NCBI GenBank assembly: GCA_963753105.1 | Contig: CAVWBD010000001.1 | Span: 930,001 to 994,000 of the forward strand | DNA: 64,000 nt | DNA from: SZUA-36 sp963753105 | GTDB taxonomy: Bacteria > Pseudomonadota > Gammaproteobacteria > Xanthomonadales > SZUA-36 | Direction of reading: 5' to 3' | In this document: piece after piece, positions 1-9,127 of the stretch | Layout: each line of letters opens with the position of its first letter | Numbering within the stretch: the stretch's first letter is position 1 | Made by a program: the position numbers and the translations under genes | The notes under the pieces: model-generated | Told to the model about the DNA's origin: nothing | The model's database searches: none | Seen by the model: the letters and a program-made list of their open reading frames with translations, nothing else

Positions 1-1
1 C

Positions 2-394
2 TACCTGGTCAAACCATTTGAACTGCAGGAAGTCGAAGTCCGGCTGGAGGTTCTGACCACCCGGGGTATCCGGCGGGCCAGCAAGGAAATCCAGATCGGC
101 GATTTGCTGTTCAATGTCGACACCCTGATCGTCAGCCGCCATGGCCAGGAGATTGACCTCAACCCGATCGGTCTGAAACTGTTACGCTGCCTGATGGAAG
201 CTTCCCCCAACGTGGTGACCCGGACCGAGCTTGAAAAAGAGGTATGGGGCGAAGAAATGCCCGACAGCGACAGCCTGAGGGTGCATATCCACTCCCTGCG
301 TTCAGCGATCGACAAACCTTTCGGCAGCAAAATGATCCAGACCCGCCACGGCATTGGTTACCGTCTGGTGGAGTCAAATGCTATACAAACGTAG
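2..394 (+). CDS. Response regulator, OmpR/PhoB family (C-terminal part)
   Basis: The frame is open from base 2, so the gene starts upstream of the window. The first residues read YLVKPFE, the Lys-Pro-Phe signature at the end of a receiver (REC) domain. The rest is a winged-helix DNA-binding domain (about residues 30-125) with the usual ending RHGIGYRL. The protein would be phosphorylated on an Asp lying outside the window and would then bind promoter DNA. The histidine kinase gene begins inside its last codons (17 bp overlap), so the two form an operon and almost certainly a cognate pair. The signal sensed cannot be told from the sequence. Confidence 0.9.
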   Translation, partial: YLVKPFELQEVEVRLEVLTTRGIRRASKEIQIGDLLFNVDTLIVSRHGQEIDLNPIGLKLLRCLMEASPNVVTRTELEKEVWGEEMPDSDSLRVHIHSLRSAIDKPFGSKMIQTRHGIGYRLVESNAIQT

Positions 395-1658
395 ACTTCG
401 CAGCCGCATCATATTTTCATTTCTGCTGTTTGGCACCCTGCTCAGCGGTTTATTCGCAGTCAGCACACTTTTCCTGCAGAGCACACTCGAAGATGAATTG
501 ATCGGCGCCACGCTGAAGCAGGAACTGGATGACTACCTGGTTCAGCTGCACAAGGACCCGACACTGGTCGAGCCGTTCCATACACGCATCCAGGGTTATG
601 TCACGCGCCCCGGCGACCCCAACCACCGTGTCAATGCGCAGATCAGGAGCCTGGAAACCGGTGTGCACGAAGTCGAAACCGCAGAAGGTTTTTTCAAGAC
701 TGCGGTGCGCAAGGACGAGGACCTTTGGGCATTTCTGATCTATGACATCACTGAAAACCAGCGCCTGACAAACCGCCTGGTGTGGTCACTGGTCGCAGCC
801 GTACTGGTATTTTCCCTGCTGTCACTGGCCTTGGGGCTGTGGTCGTCCAGCCGGGTCATGAAGCCCGTGAGTGACCTGGCAGAGCGCCTGAGCCAGCTCG
901 GGGAGGAGACCCCGTCACCAGGTCTGGCACGGTGGTTTGCGGATGACGAAGTCGGTCAACTGGCAGCCGCGTTGGATGCCTACGCCGAACGCGTACATCA
1001 ACTGGTCGAGCGGGACCGCGAGTTCAACGCCGATGTCAGCCACGAGCTGAGAACGCCGTTAGCTGTGATTTCGGGTGCGGCGGAACTGTTGCTGGCGCAA
1101 AAGGACCTGCCCGAGAAAACCAGGACCCGGATACTGCGTATCGCGCGCGCAGCCAGGCAGTCCTCGGATATCACCACTGCCTTGTTACACCTGGTGCGTG
1201 CTGAAAAGGGCACCAATCAGGACAGTGAAGCGCACAATGTCGGCATGATCGTGGACAAATTGATCCATCTGCACGAACCCTTGCTGGACAACAAGCCACT
1301 GGAACTGAAGATTGTCGCTGAGGACAAGGTCAGCGTCATTGCGCCGGAATCTGTCATCGCGGTCACCGTGGGCAACCTGATCAGCAATGCTATCCGCTAT
1401 ACGGCATCTGGCGAGGTTGTTTGCACCATTGGTTCGGGCCGCTTATTGGTCGAAGATACCGGACCGGGCATCCCCGAATCGGAACTGCCACACGTGATGG
1501 ACCGGCACTACCGGGGCACCGGAGTCTCCGGCAAGGGCTCCGGTCTCGGCCTGGCTATCGTTCAGCGTTTGTGCGAGTTGTATGGCTGGTCCATTCGGTT
1601 TGAAAACCGTGCCAGCGGTGGTTTACGTGCGGAACTGAAGTTCTTTGGTGATAACTAA
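378..1658 (+). CDS. Sensor histidine kinase, HAMP-type, inner membrane
   Basis: A 426-residue sensor kinase that would phosphorylate the response regulator encoded just before it. Membrane segments lie near residues 10-33 and 134-155 and enclose a periplasmic loop of about 100 residues, the likely sensor. Then come a HAMP linker, the H-box (VSHELRTPL, phosphorylated His about residue 222), the N-box (NLISNAIRYT), the G1 box (EDTGPGIP) and the G2 box (GKGSGLGLAI). I chose ATG 378 because the protein then starts with a basic stretch followed directly by a membrane helix; an upstream ATG at 354 would add eight residues. The coding sequence is intact. The ligand is unknown. Confidence 0.92.
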   Translation: MLYKRRLRSRIIFSFLLFGTLLSGLFAVSTLFLQSTLEDELIGATLKQELDDYLVQLHKDPTLVEPFHTRIQGYVTRPGDPNHRVNAQIRSLETGVHEVETAEGFFKTAVRKDEDLWAFLIYDITENQRLTNRLVWSLVAAVLVFSLLSLALGLWSSSRVMKPVSDLAERLSQLGEETPSPGLARWFADDEVGQLAAALDAYAERVHQLVERDREFNADVSHELRTPLAVISGAAELLLAQKDLPEKTRTRILRIARAARQSSDITTALLHLVRAEKGTNQDSEAHNVGMIVDKLIHLHEPLLDNKPLELKIVAEDKVSVIAPESVIAVTVGNLISNAIRYTASGEVVCTIGSGRLLVEDTGPGIPESELPHVMDRHYRGTGVSGKGSGLGLAIVQRLCELYGWSIRFENRASGGLRAELKFFGDN

Positions 1659-1701
1659 CGATTAACACTTTGGATTAATAACAGGATACGAAGATAGAGC
1701 C

Positions 1702-2044
1702 ATGGCCATTATTTCCTGCCCCAGTTGTAATAAACCCATTTCCAGCCGCACCAGCCTTTGCCCTTACTGCGGCTTTGAGCGTGGAGAGGTTGCCGAGGAG
1801 CAACTGACAGGAGCTCCGGCGCCGGAAATTGCGTGACCGCATTTATCATTTGAAGATGCTCAGTTATGCAGCACTGACCATATTGCTGATCGCTTTTGGC
1901 TGGTACGTGATGGAAACATCCGGTTTCCAGTACCGTTCACCCGCGGGGCCTTATTTGCTGTTTGCCGTGGGCGGAGTCTGTTACTCGGTGGTAAGGATCT
2001 ATTTGTACAAGTACAAGTCAGCGCTTAGAAAACTGGGTTTTTAA
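1702..2044 (+). CDS. Small zinc-ribbon membrane protein, one frameshift
   Basis: The N-terminal part carries two CxxC knuckles (CPSCNK and CPYCGF), typical of a zinc ribbon, then a charged linker and two hydrophobic helices (about residues 55-75 and 85-100). As written the first frame stops at 1836 after 44 codons. The second frame, open to 2044, continues the linker (QELRRRKLRDR) and holds both helices. One base missing near 1808 joins them into one protein of about 113 residues. Small zinc-ribbon plus transmembrane proteins of this shape occur in proteobacteria without known function. The two-part reading is inferred from the matching ends. Confidence 0.65.
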
Positions 2045-2082
2045 GGACTCAACTGTAAAAAATATAGTGTTTTGTCTGTATG

Positions 2083-2595
2083 TTATTTGATTCGTTTTAC
2101 CCGCACCGATGACCCATATCCCACCATGGACAATCGCCAACCGCCCATAATGCTCCTTTTAATCAAAATTTCGGCATTTTCGGTGGGTTTAACATAAAAG
2201 GTTTCTGCTTCAATCTGCTGCCAGACCATACCGTTGGACAGCTTAAATTGAGTGCCTATTTCCCTCCAGCCATCGAATGTACCGACAATAGTACTTTTGA
2301 TGTCCTTGTCATAGGTGTCGTTCTTGGGTTGATTCTCAAAGCCCCGCATATCTTCCACCTGTCCGCCGCTTGCGGTGGGCGCCGCCGCTGGTGTTGCAAC
2401 GGTTTCCAATGTGGCGACTGAGCGTTTTCTTATCCAGTTGTTCAGCGCTGAAAGTTCTTCATCGGTCAGTTTTCCGAGACCGGTTTCTTTGAATTCCTTA
2501 CCCGTCATCCGCTCTTCGAGCGTTGAAAAATTATCCTCAGCCTGGGCTGAAAAATTCACTGCAAAAGCAAGGATACATACCAGGATTTTTTTCAT
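2083..2595 (-). CDS. Exported protein of unknown function
   Basis: 170 residues starting with a clear Sec signal peptide (MKKILVCILAFAVNFSAQA, cleavage near residue 19), so it is periplasmic or secreted. The mature part has an N-terminal helical segment with TGKEFKETGLGKLTDEELSA, a low-complexity Ala/Thr linker and a C-terminal beta-rich domain of about 75 residues (GTFDGWREIGTQFKLSNGMVWQQ). No Cys and no catalytic motif are visible. It is convergent with the zinc-ribbon gene and stands alone. I do not assign a function. Confidence 0.75.
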   Translation of the reverse strand: MKKILVCILAFAVNFSAQAEDNFSTLEERMTGKEFKETGLGKLTDEELSALNNWIRKRSVATLETVATPAAAPTASGGQVEDMRGFENQPKNDTYDKDIKSTIVGTFDGWREIGTQFKLSNGMVWQQIEAETFYVKPTENAEILIKRSIMGGWRLSMVGYGSSVRVKRIK

Positions 2596-2681
2596 TTAAA
2601 CATCCAAAAACACAAAATTTTGTCGGCGCAAGTCTATCACGTAATTGGCCTGAAAAAATGGACTATCCGTGGGGAGGATAT

Positions 2682-3836
2682 TCAGAGATCTTGCTGGTAA
2701 CGTACGTAGGGGATACGTCCATAAACAGCTTCGAAAGGATCTTTCAGGCCGGTATCGGTTTTGCCGCTATCTTCAACCCCAGCATTGAGCAGGTTGCTGG
2801 TGCCGACACTCAGGTTGGCATTCCACGGCGCACGCCAGGTGAAATGCACGTCGAACGTGGTTGAACTGTCCAGGTCTTCACGATTCAGGAACTGGACCTG
2901 GTCGCGGTAAAAACCCTGGATACCACCGCTGAAATTACCCTTGCTCCAATCCAGGTTGATCCTGGCGCTGTCAAAGGGGTTGGCGATGGTCCAGTTCTGG
3001 AGCTCAGGTGCAAATCCGGAGGTCGCTTCGTACGACGCATCCAGTACACGGGTCAGTTGCAGACCCAGTTGCAGGTCGCCGGCACTGTCCATGGTATAAC
3101 CAACCTGGAATTCCATACCCAGGCCCATGCTTTGGCCATCCAGGTAATCCAATGGCTGGGACGTTGCCGGGAACAAGGGATTATTACCCAGTGGTGACAT
3201 GAAACTGGCCCCGGAGACCGGGTCGGTCATGGATTGCCCCGGGTTGCTGACATTGCGCTGGCCGTAGGTCGCATCATTGCGGAACATGCTGATGGCCGTG
3301 CTGATATCGTCATTGCCATAACGCAGACCCATCGCTACCTGGTGTTGTTTCAGTACGTTAGCCTGGTTGATGAAATAGCAGTCGGATGCACGGTAGGAAC
3401 CCTGTTCCAGCACGCCATTCTGACAGTGGATACTGCCCAGTGGCTGGAACGTCGCCTGGCTTTTTCCAACACCCAGGCTGGTCGTGATATCCAGCTTGTC
3501 GTTCAGGTGCAGGTTCAAGTTGCCGTCCAGGAACACGGAGCCGACACCGGAGGAGGGTTTTTGCAGGCGGCTGGCAATGTCCAGGGTCAGGGGCTCAGCC
3601 AATTGTAATTCGAGCTTGCGTGTGTCGGAGCCACCCAGGTCAAAGGCCAGCCCGGATGCGGGCAAGGCATTTTGCGGCGGTAACACAAGCAGCGATGCGG
3701 TGTTTTCGACGCCCGGTTGGCTGTCGGGCAATAATCCGTTGATACCATCGGCTGTGGCAAGCACCGGTAACAGGCACAGGACAACGCCGGCCAGGAAACT
3801 GACCAGGTGTCTGGATAATTCGTGCCGTAGTTTCAT
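2682..3836 (-). CDS. Outer-membrane beta-barrel protein (TonB-receptor-like C-terminus)
   Basis: 384 residues from ATG 3836, chosen because it is followed directly by a signal peptide (MKLRHELSRHLVSFLAGVV, mature end near ATADG). The mature protein is rich in alternating polar/hydrophobic strands and Asn/Gly turns. Its last third resembles the end of TonB-dependent receptor barrels, with a motif like SVGTSNLLNAG and a close in aromatic residues (YVRYQQDL). No plug domain or TonB box is visible and it is much shorter than full receptors (usually over 600 residues), so it is either a separate small barrel or a shortened receptor. Ligand unknown. Confidence 0.6.
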   Translation of the reverse strand: MKLRHELSRHLVSFLAGVVLCLLPVLATADGINGLLPDSQPGVENTASLLVLPPQNALPASGLAFDLGGSDTRKLELQLAEPLTLDIASRLQKPSSGVGSVFLDGNLNLHLNDKLDITTSLGVGKSQATFQPLGSIHCQNGVLEQGSYRASDCYFINQANVLKQHQVAMGLRYGNDDISTAISMFRNDATYGQRNVSNPGQSMTDPVSGASFMSPLGNNPLFPATSQPLDYLDGQSMGLGMEFQVGYTMDSAGDLQLGLQLTRVLDASYEATSGFAPELQNWTIANPFDSARINLDWSKGNFSGGIQGFYRDQVQFLNREDLDSSTTFDVHFTWRAPWNANLSVGTSNLLNAGVEDSGKTDTGLKDPFEAVYGRIPYVRYQQDL

Positions 3837-4003
3837 CACTCTTGTTCTCACCGAATGCCACACCCATGCGGGTACATGTTATAGAGTCCCCACCGGCGAA
3901 TAAGTTCTGAGTATTAATCATAGCAAATATGTTGGCATTTTGCTGCTGCTGAATCGTCGTATTGCCTGATATACTGCCATTTTCAACGCATCGGAAAACG
4001 AAT

Positions 4004-4565
4004 ATGGTCAGTCTGGAAACCCCCGTTTGTGATTTTGGAACGCCCGCAGTTGATTTCACGCTGCCAGGTGTGGACCAACAGGAGTGGACGCTCGAAAAAT
4101 GCCGTGGTGAACGTGGCTTGCTGGTGATGTTTATCTCCAACCATTGCCCGTACGTGAAAGCAATACGCCATAAACTGGTGCGCGACACACGGGAGTTGAT
4201 GGCACTGGGTGTCAACAGCGTGGCCATCATGCCCAATGACACCGTCAACTACCCGGAAGATTCCTTCGATAACATGGTACAGGCTGCAAAGACGTTCGAT
4301 TTCCCATTCCCCTACCTGCTGGATGAAAGCCAGGAAATCGCACGGGCCTACGGCGCGGTCTGCACCCCCGACTTTTTTGGTTACAACGCGGATATGGAAC
4401 TCCAGTACCGGGGCCGACTCGATGCGGCGGGGCCGAAATCGGGTGATGACACCCAGGTCCGGGAACTGTTTGAAGCCATGGCGCAGGTCGCTCGAAACAG
4501 GCCGGGGGCCTGAGCACCAGATTCCATCGATGGGTTGTTCAATCAAGTGGCGTGAAAACGATTGA
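4004..4565 (+). CDS. Thioredoxin-like / AhpC-TSA family protein, frameshift near C-terminus
   Basis: A cytosolic redoxin-fold protein of about 187 residues. The active region reads ISNHCPYVKAI, with a single Cys followed by Pro where classical thioredoxins have CxxC, as in the subfamily of stand-alone thioredoxin-family proteins. ATG 4004 gives the usual N-terminus; the ATG at 3962 would add 14 residues. In the first frame the gene ends at 4513. One extra C at about 4493 hides the real tail, which continues in the next frame as AETGRGPEHQIPSMGCSIKW and ends at 4565. The physiological substrate is not known. Confidence 0.8.
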
Positions 4566-4689
4566 CGCTGGCAGACTGATCGATTTAACCCCTGTTACCC
4601 TCATTTCCCCGAGTAAGGTGCTATAGTCGCTGCTTTATTTGTAATCGCTGGGTTAGACTATTGCAACTTTGCAGCATGGAGGTACGCCA

Positions 4690-5123
4690 ATGAAACCGGT
4701 GTTGATGGTAGGGATCGACTGTAGCGAGTGTGGGGACAGGGCGGTTAAATACGCGATACAACAGGCCAGGTTGACAGACGCCCGGCTGATCATCGTACAC
4801 ATCATCGAATGGTCACAGTTCAGCTTTTCCACCGTCGAGGAAAATGCCCAGCGTCACAAGCGGCGCGAAGAAGAACTCCAGCGCGCACACGGCGAGATCA
4901 TCGATCCCATCGTTGCGCGGTTGCAAGCGGAGGGCCTCGAAGTACAAGGACTGGTCAGGCACGGTCACGTCGCCGATACGCTGGAGAGACTGGCCCGCAA
5001 ACACGAGGTCACCAACATCATCCTCGGCCGCAATGGCAAATCCATGTTCAAAAAACACGTCTTTGGCAGTGTTGGCGCCCACCTGGTCCAGGCTGCAGAT
5101 GTGCCGTAACCGTCGTTCCATAA
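4690..5123 (+). CDS. Universal stress protein, UspA family, frameshift at last codons
   Basis: About 144 residues with the UspA fold: N-terminal strand VLMVGIDCSE, central helices, and near the end the nucleotide-loop-like segment ILGRNGKSMFKKHVFGSVG. ATG 4690 has a good Shine-Dalgarno (GGAGG at 4678-4682); an upstream in-frame ATG at 4669 lacks one. The written frame stops at 5109 after ADVP. If one base is missing near 5106, the next frame supplies the standard UspA ending PVTVVP and stops at 5123. Such proteins bind ATP or AMP and accumulate in stress. It stands as a single gene. Confidence 0.85.
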
Positions 5124-5174
5124 CCCACCACCAGCCGGAGTGAGTGCTTCTTCAACGTGATAACTACAATTTCA

Positions 5175-5375
5175 GAGGCTCCCAGATGTTCCAGAACAAG
5201 GCGCAGACCGAAGAGAATGGCTAGTCCTTTTCAAGGGCTGCAACGCCGTACTGGAGCATCTGGGAACCTCCCTTCGGGCGAGCTGGAAGGTGGTCATCCG
5301 TGGTGTTGCACCTCTTGGCAAGGACCGGGCCATTACCTGCGAGATGCGCCTTACGGTCAACCACTTTCCAGCTTG
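5175..5375. repeat. Pair of related hairpin elements in inverted orientation
   Basis: Two long imperfect palindromes lie side by side. The first pairs 5175-5194 with 5251-5270 (18 of 20 positions identical to the perfect complement). The second pairs about 5279-5296 with 5358-5375. Their inner parts are related to each other on opposite strands: the segment at 5197-5235 (core AAGGCGCA ... AATGGC ... GTCCTT) matches the reverse complement of about 5313-5352. So these are two copies of one element of about 95 bases, head to head. They fill the gap between the stress-protein gene and the symporter gene. They could be a mobile palindrome pair or a leader RNA of the symporter. Confidence 0.7.
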
Positions 5376-5413
5376 CTGAACTCGCAGTTATCACGTCGAA
5401 GGAGCACTAGATA

Positions 5414-6943
5414 ATGTCAAAATCAAGAGTGGGAATCACCAGTCTCGTCGGCCTGTTTGCGAGTTTTTCCGTGCTTGCAGACACGGGAGTTGATGAAAAG
5501 ATCAACCTGTTCATCAAGCCTTATTCCGATGCCGTTGCAGGCGCGGTATTTTCCTCGTTCCCGGTGGCCGGCGTTGATATCCCGTTTGTGTTGGTGTGGT
5601 TGATCGTCGCGGCAACGGTGTTCACGTTCTATTTCCGCTTTATCAATATCAGGGCCTTCAAACACGGTTTTGAACTGGTGCGTGGCGATTATCACGATCC
5701 AGAAGCCGCCGGTGAGGTAACTCACTTCCAGGCGCTGGCTACGGCTTTGTCCGGCACGGTTGGTCTTGGCAATATCGCCGGTGTGGCGGTTGCAGTTTCC
5801 CTGGGTGGCCCGGGCGCCACGTTCTGGATGATCCTGGCCGGTTTTCTCGGCATGTCATCGAAGTTCACCGAGTGCACGCTGGGTGTGAAGTACCGCGACC
5901 AGCACGCCGATGGCACCGTTTCCGGTGGTCCGATGTATTACCTGACCAAGGGCCTGGCCGAACGGGGCAAGGGTTTTGCAAAGTTTGGCAAACTGCTGGC
6001 TGTCCTGTTCGCGATTTTCTGCATTGGCGGCTCATTTGGCGGCGGCAACATGTTCCAGGCCAACCAGAGCTTTGCGCAACTGGTCAATGTTACCGGTGGT
6101 GAGGCCAGTTGGCTGGCCGACAAGGGCTGGTTGTACGGCCTGGTCATCGCCATCCTGGTCGGTCTGGTGATCATCGGCGGTATCAAGGGTATCGCGCGGG
6201 TCACGTCAAAGATCGTACCCTTTATGGCCGTTACCTACGTGCTGGCCGGCATGTCGATCATCCTGATGAACTATGATGCCGTGCCAGCCGCGTTCGCTGC
6301 GATTTTTACCGGTGCTTTCACGGCACATGGCATTACCGGTGGTGTCATCGGTGTACTTTTCCAGGGTTTCAAGCGCGCGGCGTTTTCCAACGAGGCGGGT
6401 GTCGGTTCGGCCGCTATCGCACATTCCGCGGTGCAGACCAGTCGTCCGGTTACCGAGGGTTTCGTGGCCTTGTATGAACCGTTTATCGATACCGTCGTTG
6501 TATGTACGATTACCGCGCTGGTCATCATCATTACCGGCACCTGGGATCCGTCAGTCGACCCCAGTGCCGGCGTCCAGTTGACATCGAGTGCTTTCGAATC
6601 GGCGTTTAGCTGGTTCCCGTGGGTATTGACCGTTGCGGTATTACTGTTTGCGTTCTCGACCATGATTTCCTGGTCCTATTACGGGCTGAAGGCATGGACT
6701 TTCCTGTTTGGCGAGAACCGGGTGACGGATTCGACCTACAAGATACTGTTCCTGTTTTTCGTGGTGATCGGGTCCTCCATGCAGCTGGGTGCAGTCATCG
6801 ATTTTTCAGATGCGATGATTTTTGCCATGGCTTTCCCGAACCTGTTGGGCTGTTACTTCCTGTTACCGGTGGTGAAGAAGGAATTGAACGCTTACTGGGA
6901 CGATTACAAGTCGGGCAGACTGGTCAAGTCCGAGAATCTCTGA
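5414..6943 (+). CDS. Sodium:alanine/glycine symporter, AGCS family
   Basis: 509 residues, with a signal-like N-terminus followed by about 10-11 membrane helices. Family signatures are the stretch ALSGTVGLGNIAGVAVAVSL with GGPGA close behind, KFTECTLGVKYR, GFKRAAFSNEAGVGSAAIAH and the late MISWSYYGLKAWTFLFG. It would bring alanine and/or glycine into the cell with Na+; which of the two is not clear from sequence. The start ATG has an AAGGAG ribosome site at 5399-5404. The leader contains the double hairpin element, and an intrinsic terminator follows at 6966-6993, so it is a single-gene transcript. The coding sequence is intact. Confidence 0.93.
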   Translation: MSKSRVGITSLVGLFASFSVLADTGVDEKINLFIKPYSDAVAGAVFSSFPVAGVDIPFVLVWLIVAATVFTFYFRFINIRAFKHGFELVRGDYHDPEAAGEVTHFQALATALSGTVGLGNIAGVAVAVSLGGPGATFWMILAGFLGMSSKFTECTLGVKYRDQHADGTVSGGPMYYLTKGLAERGKGFAKFGKLLAVLFAIFCIGGSFGGGNMFQANQSFAQLVNVTGGEASWLADKGWLYGLVIAILVGLVIIGGIKGIARVTSKIVPFMAVTYVLAGMSIILMNYDAVPAAFAAIFTGAFTAHGITGGVIGVLFQGFKRAAFSNEAGVGSAAIAHSAVQTSRPVTEGFVALYEPFIDTVVVCTITALVIIITGTWDPSVDPSAGVQLTSSAFESAFSWFPWVLTVAVLLFAFSTMISWSYYGLKAWTFLFGENRVTDSTYKILFLFFVVIGSSMQLGAVIDFSDAMIFAMAFPNLLGCYFLLPVVKKELNAYWDDYKSGRLVKSENL

Positions 6944-6965
6944 AAGCCGCTTGAAGAGTAGTCAT

Positions 6966-6993
6966 AAGAGCCGGTTACCTGTGACCGGCTCTT
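6966..6993 (+). terminator. Intrinsic terminator after the symporter gene
   Basis: Inverted repeat AAGAGCCGGT / ACCGGCTCTT around an 8-base loop, 22 bases after the stop codon, followed by a short pyrimidine-rich tail. Confidence 0.75.
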
Positions 6994-7101
6994 GCCTTTG
7001 CATGGTCATATCAGCGAAAATGATAAGTTGACTTTTGGGGGCGGAAGGAGCGTTTAAAATCCGTCCACCGATCGACCCGTAACCCAAGACCAGGAATCCC
7101 G

Positions 7102-9120
7102 ATGCCCACTCGACGTGATCTAGCAAATGCCATCCGTGCCCTATCCATGGATGCAATTCAACAGGCCAATTCCGGCCACCCCGGTGCACCCATGGGAATG
7201 GCTGATATAGCCCAGGTTCTCTGGAACGACTTTCTCAAGCACAACCCGGTCAATCCCGGTTGGTGGGACCGTGACCGCTTTGTGCTTTCCAACGGCCATG
7301 CATCCATGCTGCTCTACTCCGTTTTGCACCTGAGTGGTTACGATTTACCGATTTCGGAAATCCGTGATTTCCGTCAACTGCACTCGAAGACAGCCGGGCA
7401 CCCCGAATACGCAGAAACACCCGGTGTCGAGACGACCACTGGCCCGCTGGGCCAGGGCGTAGCAAACGCCGTTGGCATGGCACTGGCTGAAAAAGTACTG
7501 GCTAACCGCTTCAACCGGGATGGCTTTGATATCGTGGATCACCACACCTGGGTATTTCTGGGTGACGGTTGCCTGATGGAAGGCGTTTCCCACGAGGCCT
7601 GCTCACTGGCCGGAACGCTGGGGCTTGGTAAGCTGATCGCTTTCTGGGACGACAACGGCATTTCAATTGACGGTGACGTCAAGGGCTGGTTTACCGATGA
7701 TACACCGGCGCGTTTTGAGGCCTATGGCTGGCAGGTCATCCGTGATGTTGACGGACATGATCCGGAAGAAATCATACAGGCTGCAAAAACGGCCTGTGCG
7801 GAAACAGACAGGCCAACCCTGATCTGTTGCCGGACGGTGATCGGGTATGGCTCCCCCAACAAGCAGGGCACCTCGGCGACCCACGGTGCGCCATTGGGTG
7901 AAGAAGAAATTGCAGCCGCCCGGCAGATGCTGGGATGGGAACACCCGGCGTTTGAGATCCCCGACGAAATTTACGCGGCCTGGGACGCCCGGTCGAAAGG
8001 CGAGCAGTCAGAATCAGACTGGAATGATCGTTTTGCTGCATACCAGCAGGCTTGTCCGGAGCTGGCGGCTGAGTTCAGTCGCAGGATGCAGGGTGACTTG
8101 CCGGAAAACTGGCAACAGTATACCGAACAGGCAATTGCGAATTTACAGGATAGTGGCGCCAACGTGGCCACCCGTAAAGCTTCGCAAATGGCGCTGGATG
8201 CATTCGGACCGGTGTTACCCGAACTGATCGGCGGTTCGGCTGATCTGGCCGGCTCCAATAACACGATCTGGAAGCAGAGTGTCGATGTCAGTGAGGGCTC
8301 GGCGGACGGCAATTACATCTACTTCGGTGTACGTGAGTTTGGTATGGCCGCCATTTGTAACGGCCTGGGTCTGCACGGCGGATTTGTCCCGTACAACGCC
8401 ACTTTCCTGGTCTTTTCGGATTACGCACGTAATGCCGTGCGTATGTCCGCCCTGATCCCAACACATAATATCCATGTCTATACGCATGATTCCATCGGCT
8501 TGGGTGAAGATGGGCCGACCCACCAGCCCATCGAGCATGTTTCCAGCCTGCGCCTGATTCCAAACCTCAGTGTCTGGCGGCCCTGTGATACGGTCGAGAC
8601 GGCGGTTGCCTGGAAGATCGCGATCGAGGAGAGTTCCGGTCCCAGCGCGCTGATATTCACACGCCAGGGCCTGCCACACCAGCAGCGCGATGCGGAACAA
8701 CTCGCAGCCGTTGCGCGTGGTGGTTACGTGCTGCGGGAGGCGGGTGGTCCCATCGATGCGATCATTATCGCGACCGGCTCCGAGGTGGGTATGGCAATGG
8801 ACGCGGCTGAACAGTTATTTGCCCTGGGTATCCACGTACGCGTGGTATCCATGCCAAACCCGGGTAGATTCCTGGCCCAGGACCGGGTTTACCGTGAATC
8901 TGTACTGCCGGCTGACTGCAAGGTCAGGGTGGCGGTCGAAGCCGGGGTCAGGCATTACTGGCACTTGTTTGTAGGTGACCAGGGCCGCATTATCGGCATG
9001 GACAGCTTTGGCGCTTCCGCGCCCGCGAAAGATTTATTTGAGTTTTTTGGTTTAACAGTTGAAAACGTAAGCAAGGCGGTTAGAGAACTGCTGGAAGCTG
9101 AACAGACAAAAGTGGAGTAA
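7102..9120 (+). CDS. tkt: Transketolase
   Basis: 672 residues, normal length for bacterial transketolase. It moves two-carbon ketol units between sugar phosphates in the pentose phosphate pathway, using thiamine diphosphate. Visible signatures: N-terminal His in NSGHPGAPMG, the thiamine motif GDGCLMEGVSHEA (from about residue 154), the cofactor-activating Glu in VREFGMAAICNG (about residue 411), and the substrate loop THDSIGLGEDGPTHQP. It is the first gene of a carbon-metabolism run, 7 bases upstream of the gap start, so tkt-gap-pgk are probably co-transcribed. The gene is intact. Confidence 0.97.
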   Translation: MPTRRDLANAIRALSMDAIQQANSGHPGAPMGMADIAQVLWNDFLKHNPVNPGWWDRDRFVLSNGHASMLLYSVLHLSGYDLPISEIRDFRQLHSKTAGHPEYAETPGVETTTGPLGQGVANAVGMALAEKVLANRFNRDGFDIVDHHTWVFLGDGCLMEGVSHEACSLAGTLGLGKLIAFWDDNGISIDGDVKGWFTDDTPARFEAYGWQVIRDVDGHDPEEIIQAAKTACAETDRPTLICCRTVIGYGSPNKQGTSATHGAPLGEEEIAAARQMLGWEHPAFEIPDEIYAAWDARSKGEQSESDWNDRFAAYQQACPELAAEFSRRMQGDLPENWQQYTEQAIANLQDSGANVATRKASQMALDAFGPVLPELIGGSADLAGSNNTIWKQSVDVSEGSADGNYIYFGVREFGMAAICNGLGLHGGFVPYNATFLVFSDYARNAVRMSALIPTHNIHVYTHDSIGLGEDGPTHQPIEHVSSLRLIPNLSVWRPCDTVETAVAWKIAIEESSGPSALIFTRQGLPHQQRDAEQLAAVARGGYVLREAGGPIDAIIIATGSEVGMAMDAAEQLFALGIHVRVVSMPNPGRFLAQDRVYRESVLPADCKVRVAVEAGVRHYWHLFVGDQGRIIGMDSFGASAPAKDLFEFFGLTVENVSKAVRELLEAEQTKVE

Positions 9121-9127
9121 TAAATTA

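Noticed and set aside
5124..5413. Glycine riboswitch upstream of the AGCS symporter
   Set aside because: Location is right and fragments such as ACCGAAGAG look similar, but the conserved tandem aptamer blocks do not occur in order on the plus strand, and the structure is two inverted hairpins instead.
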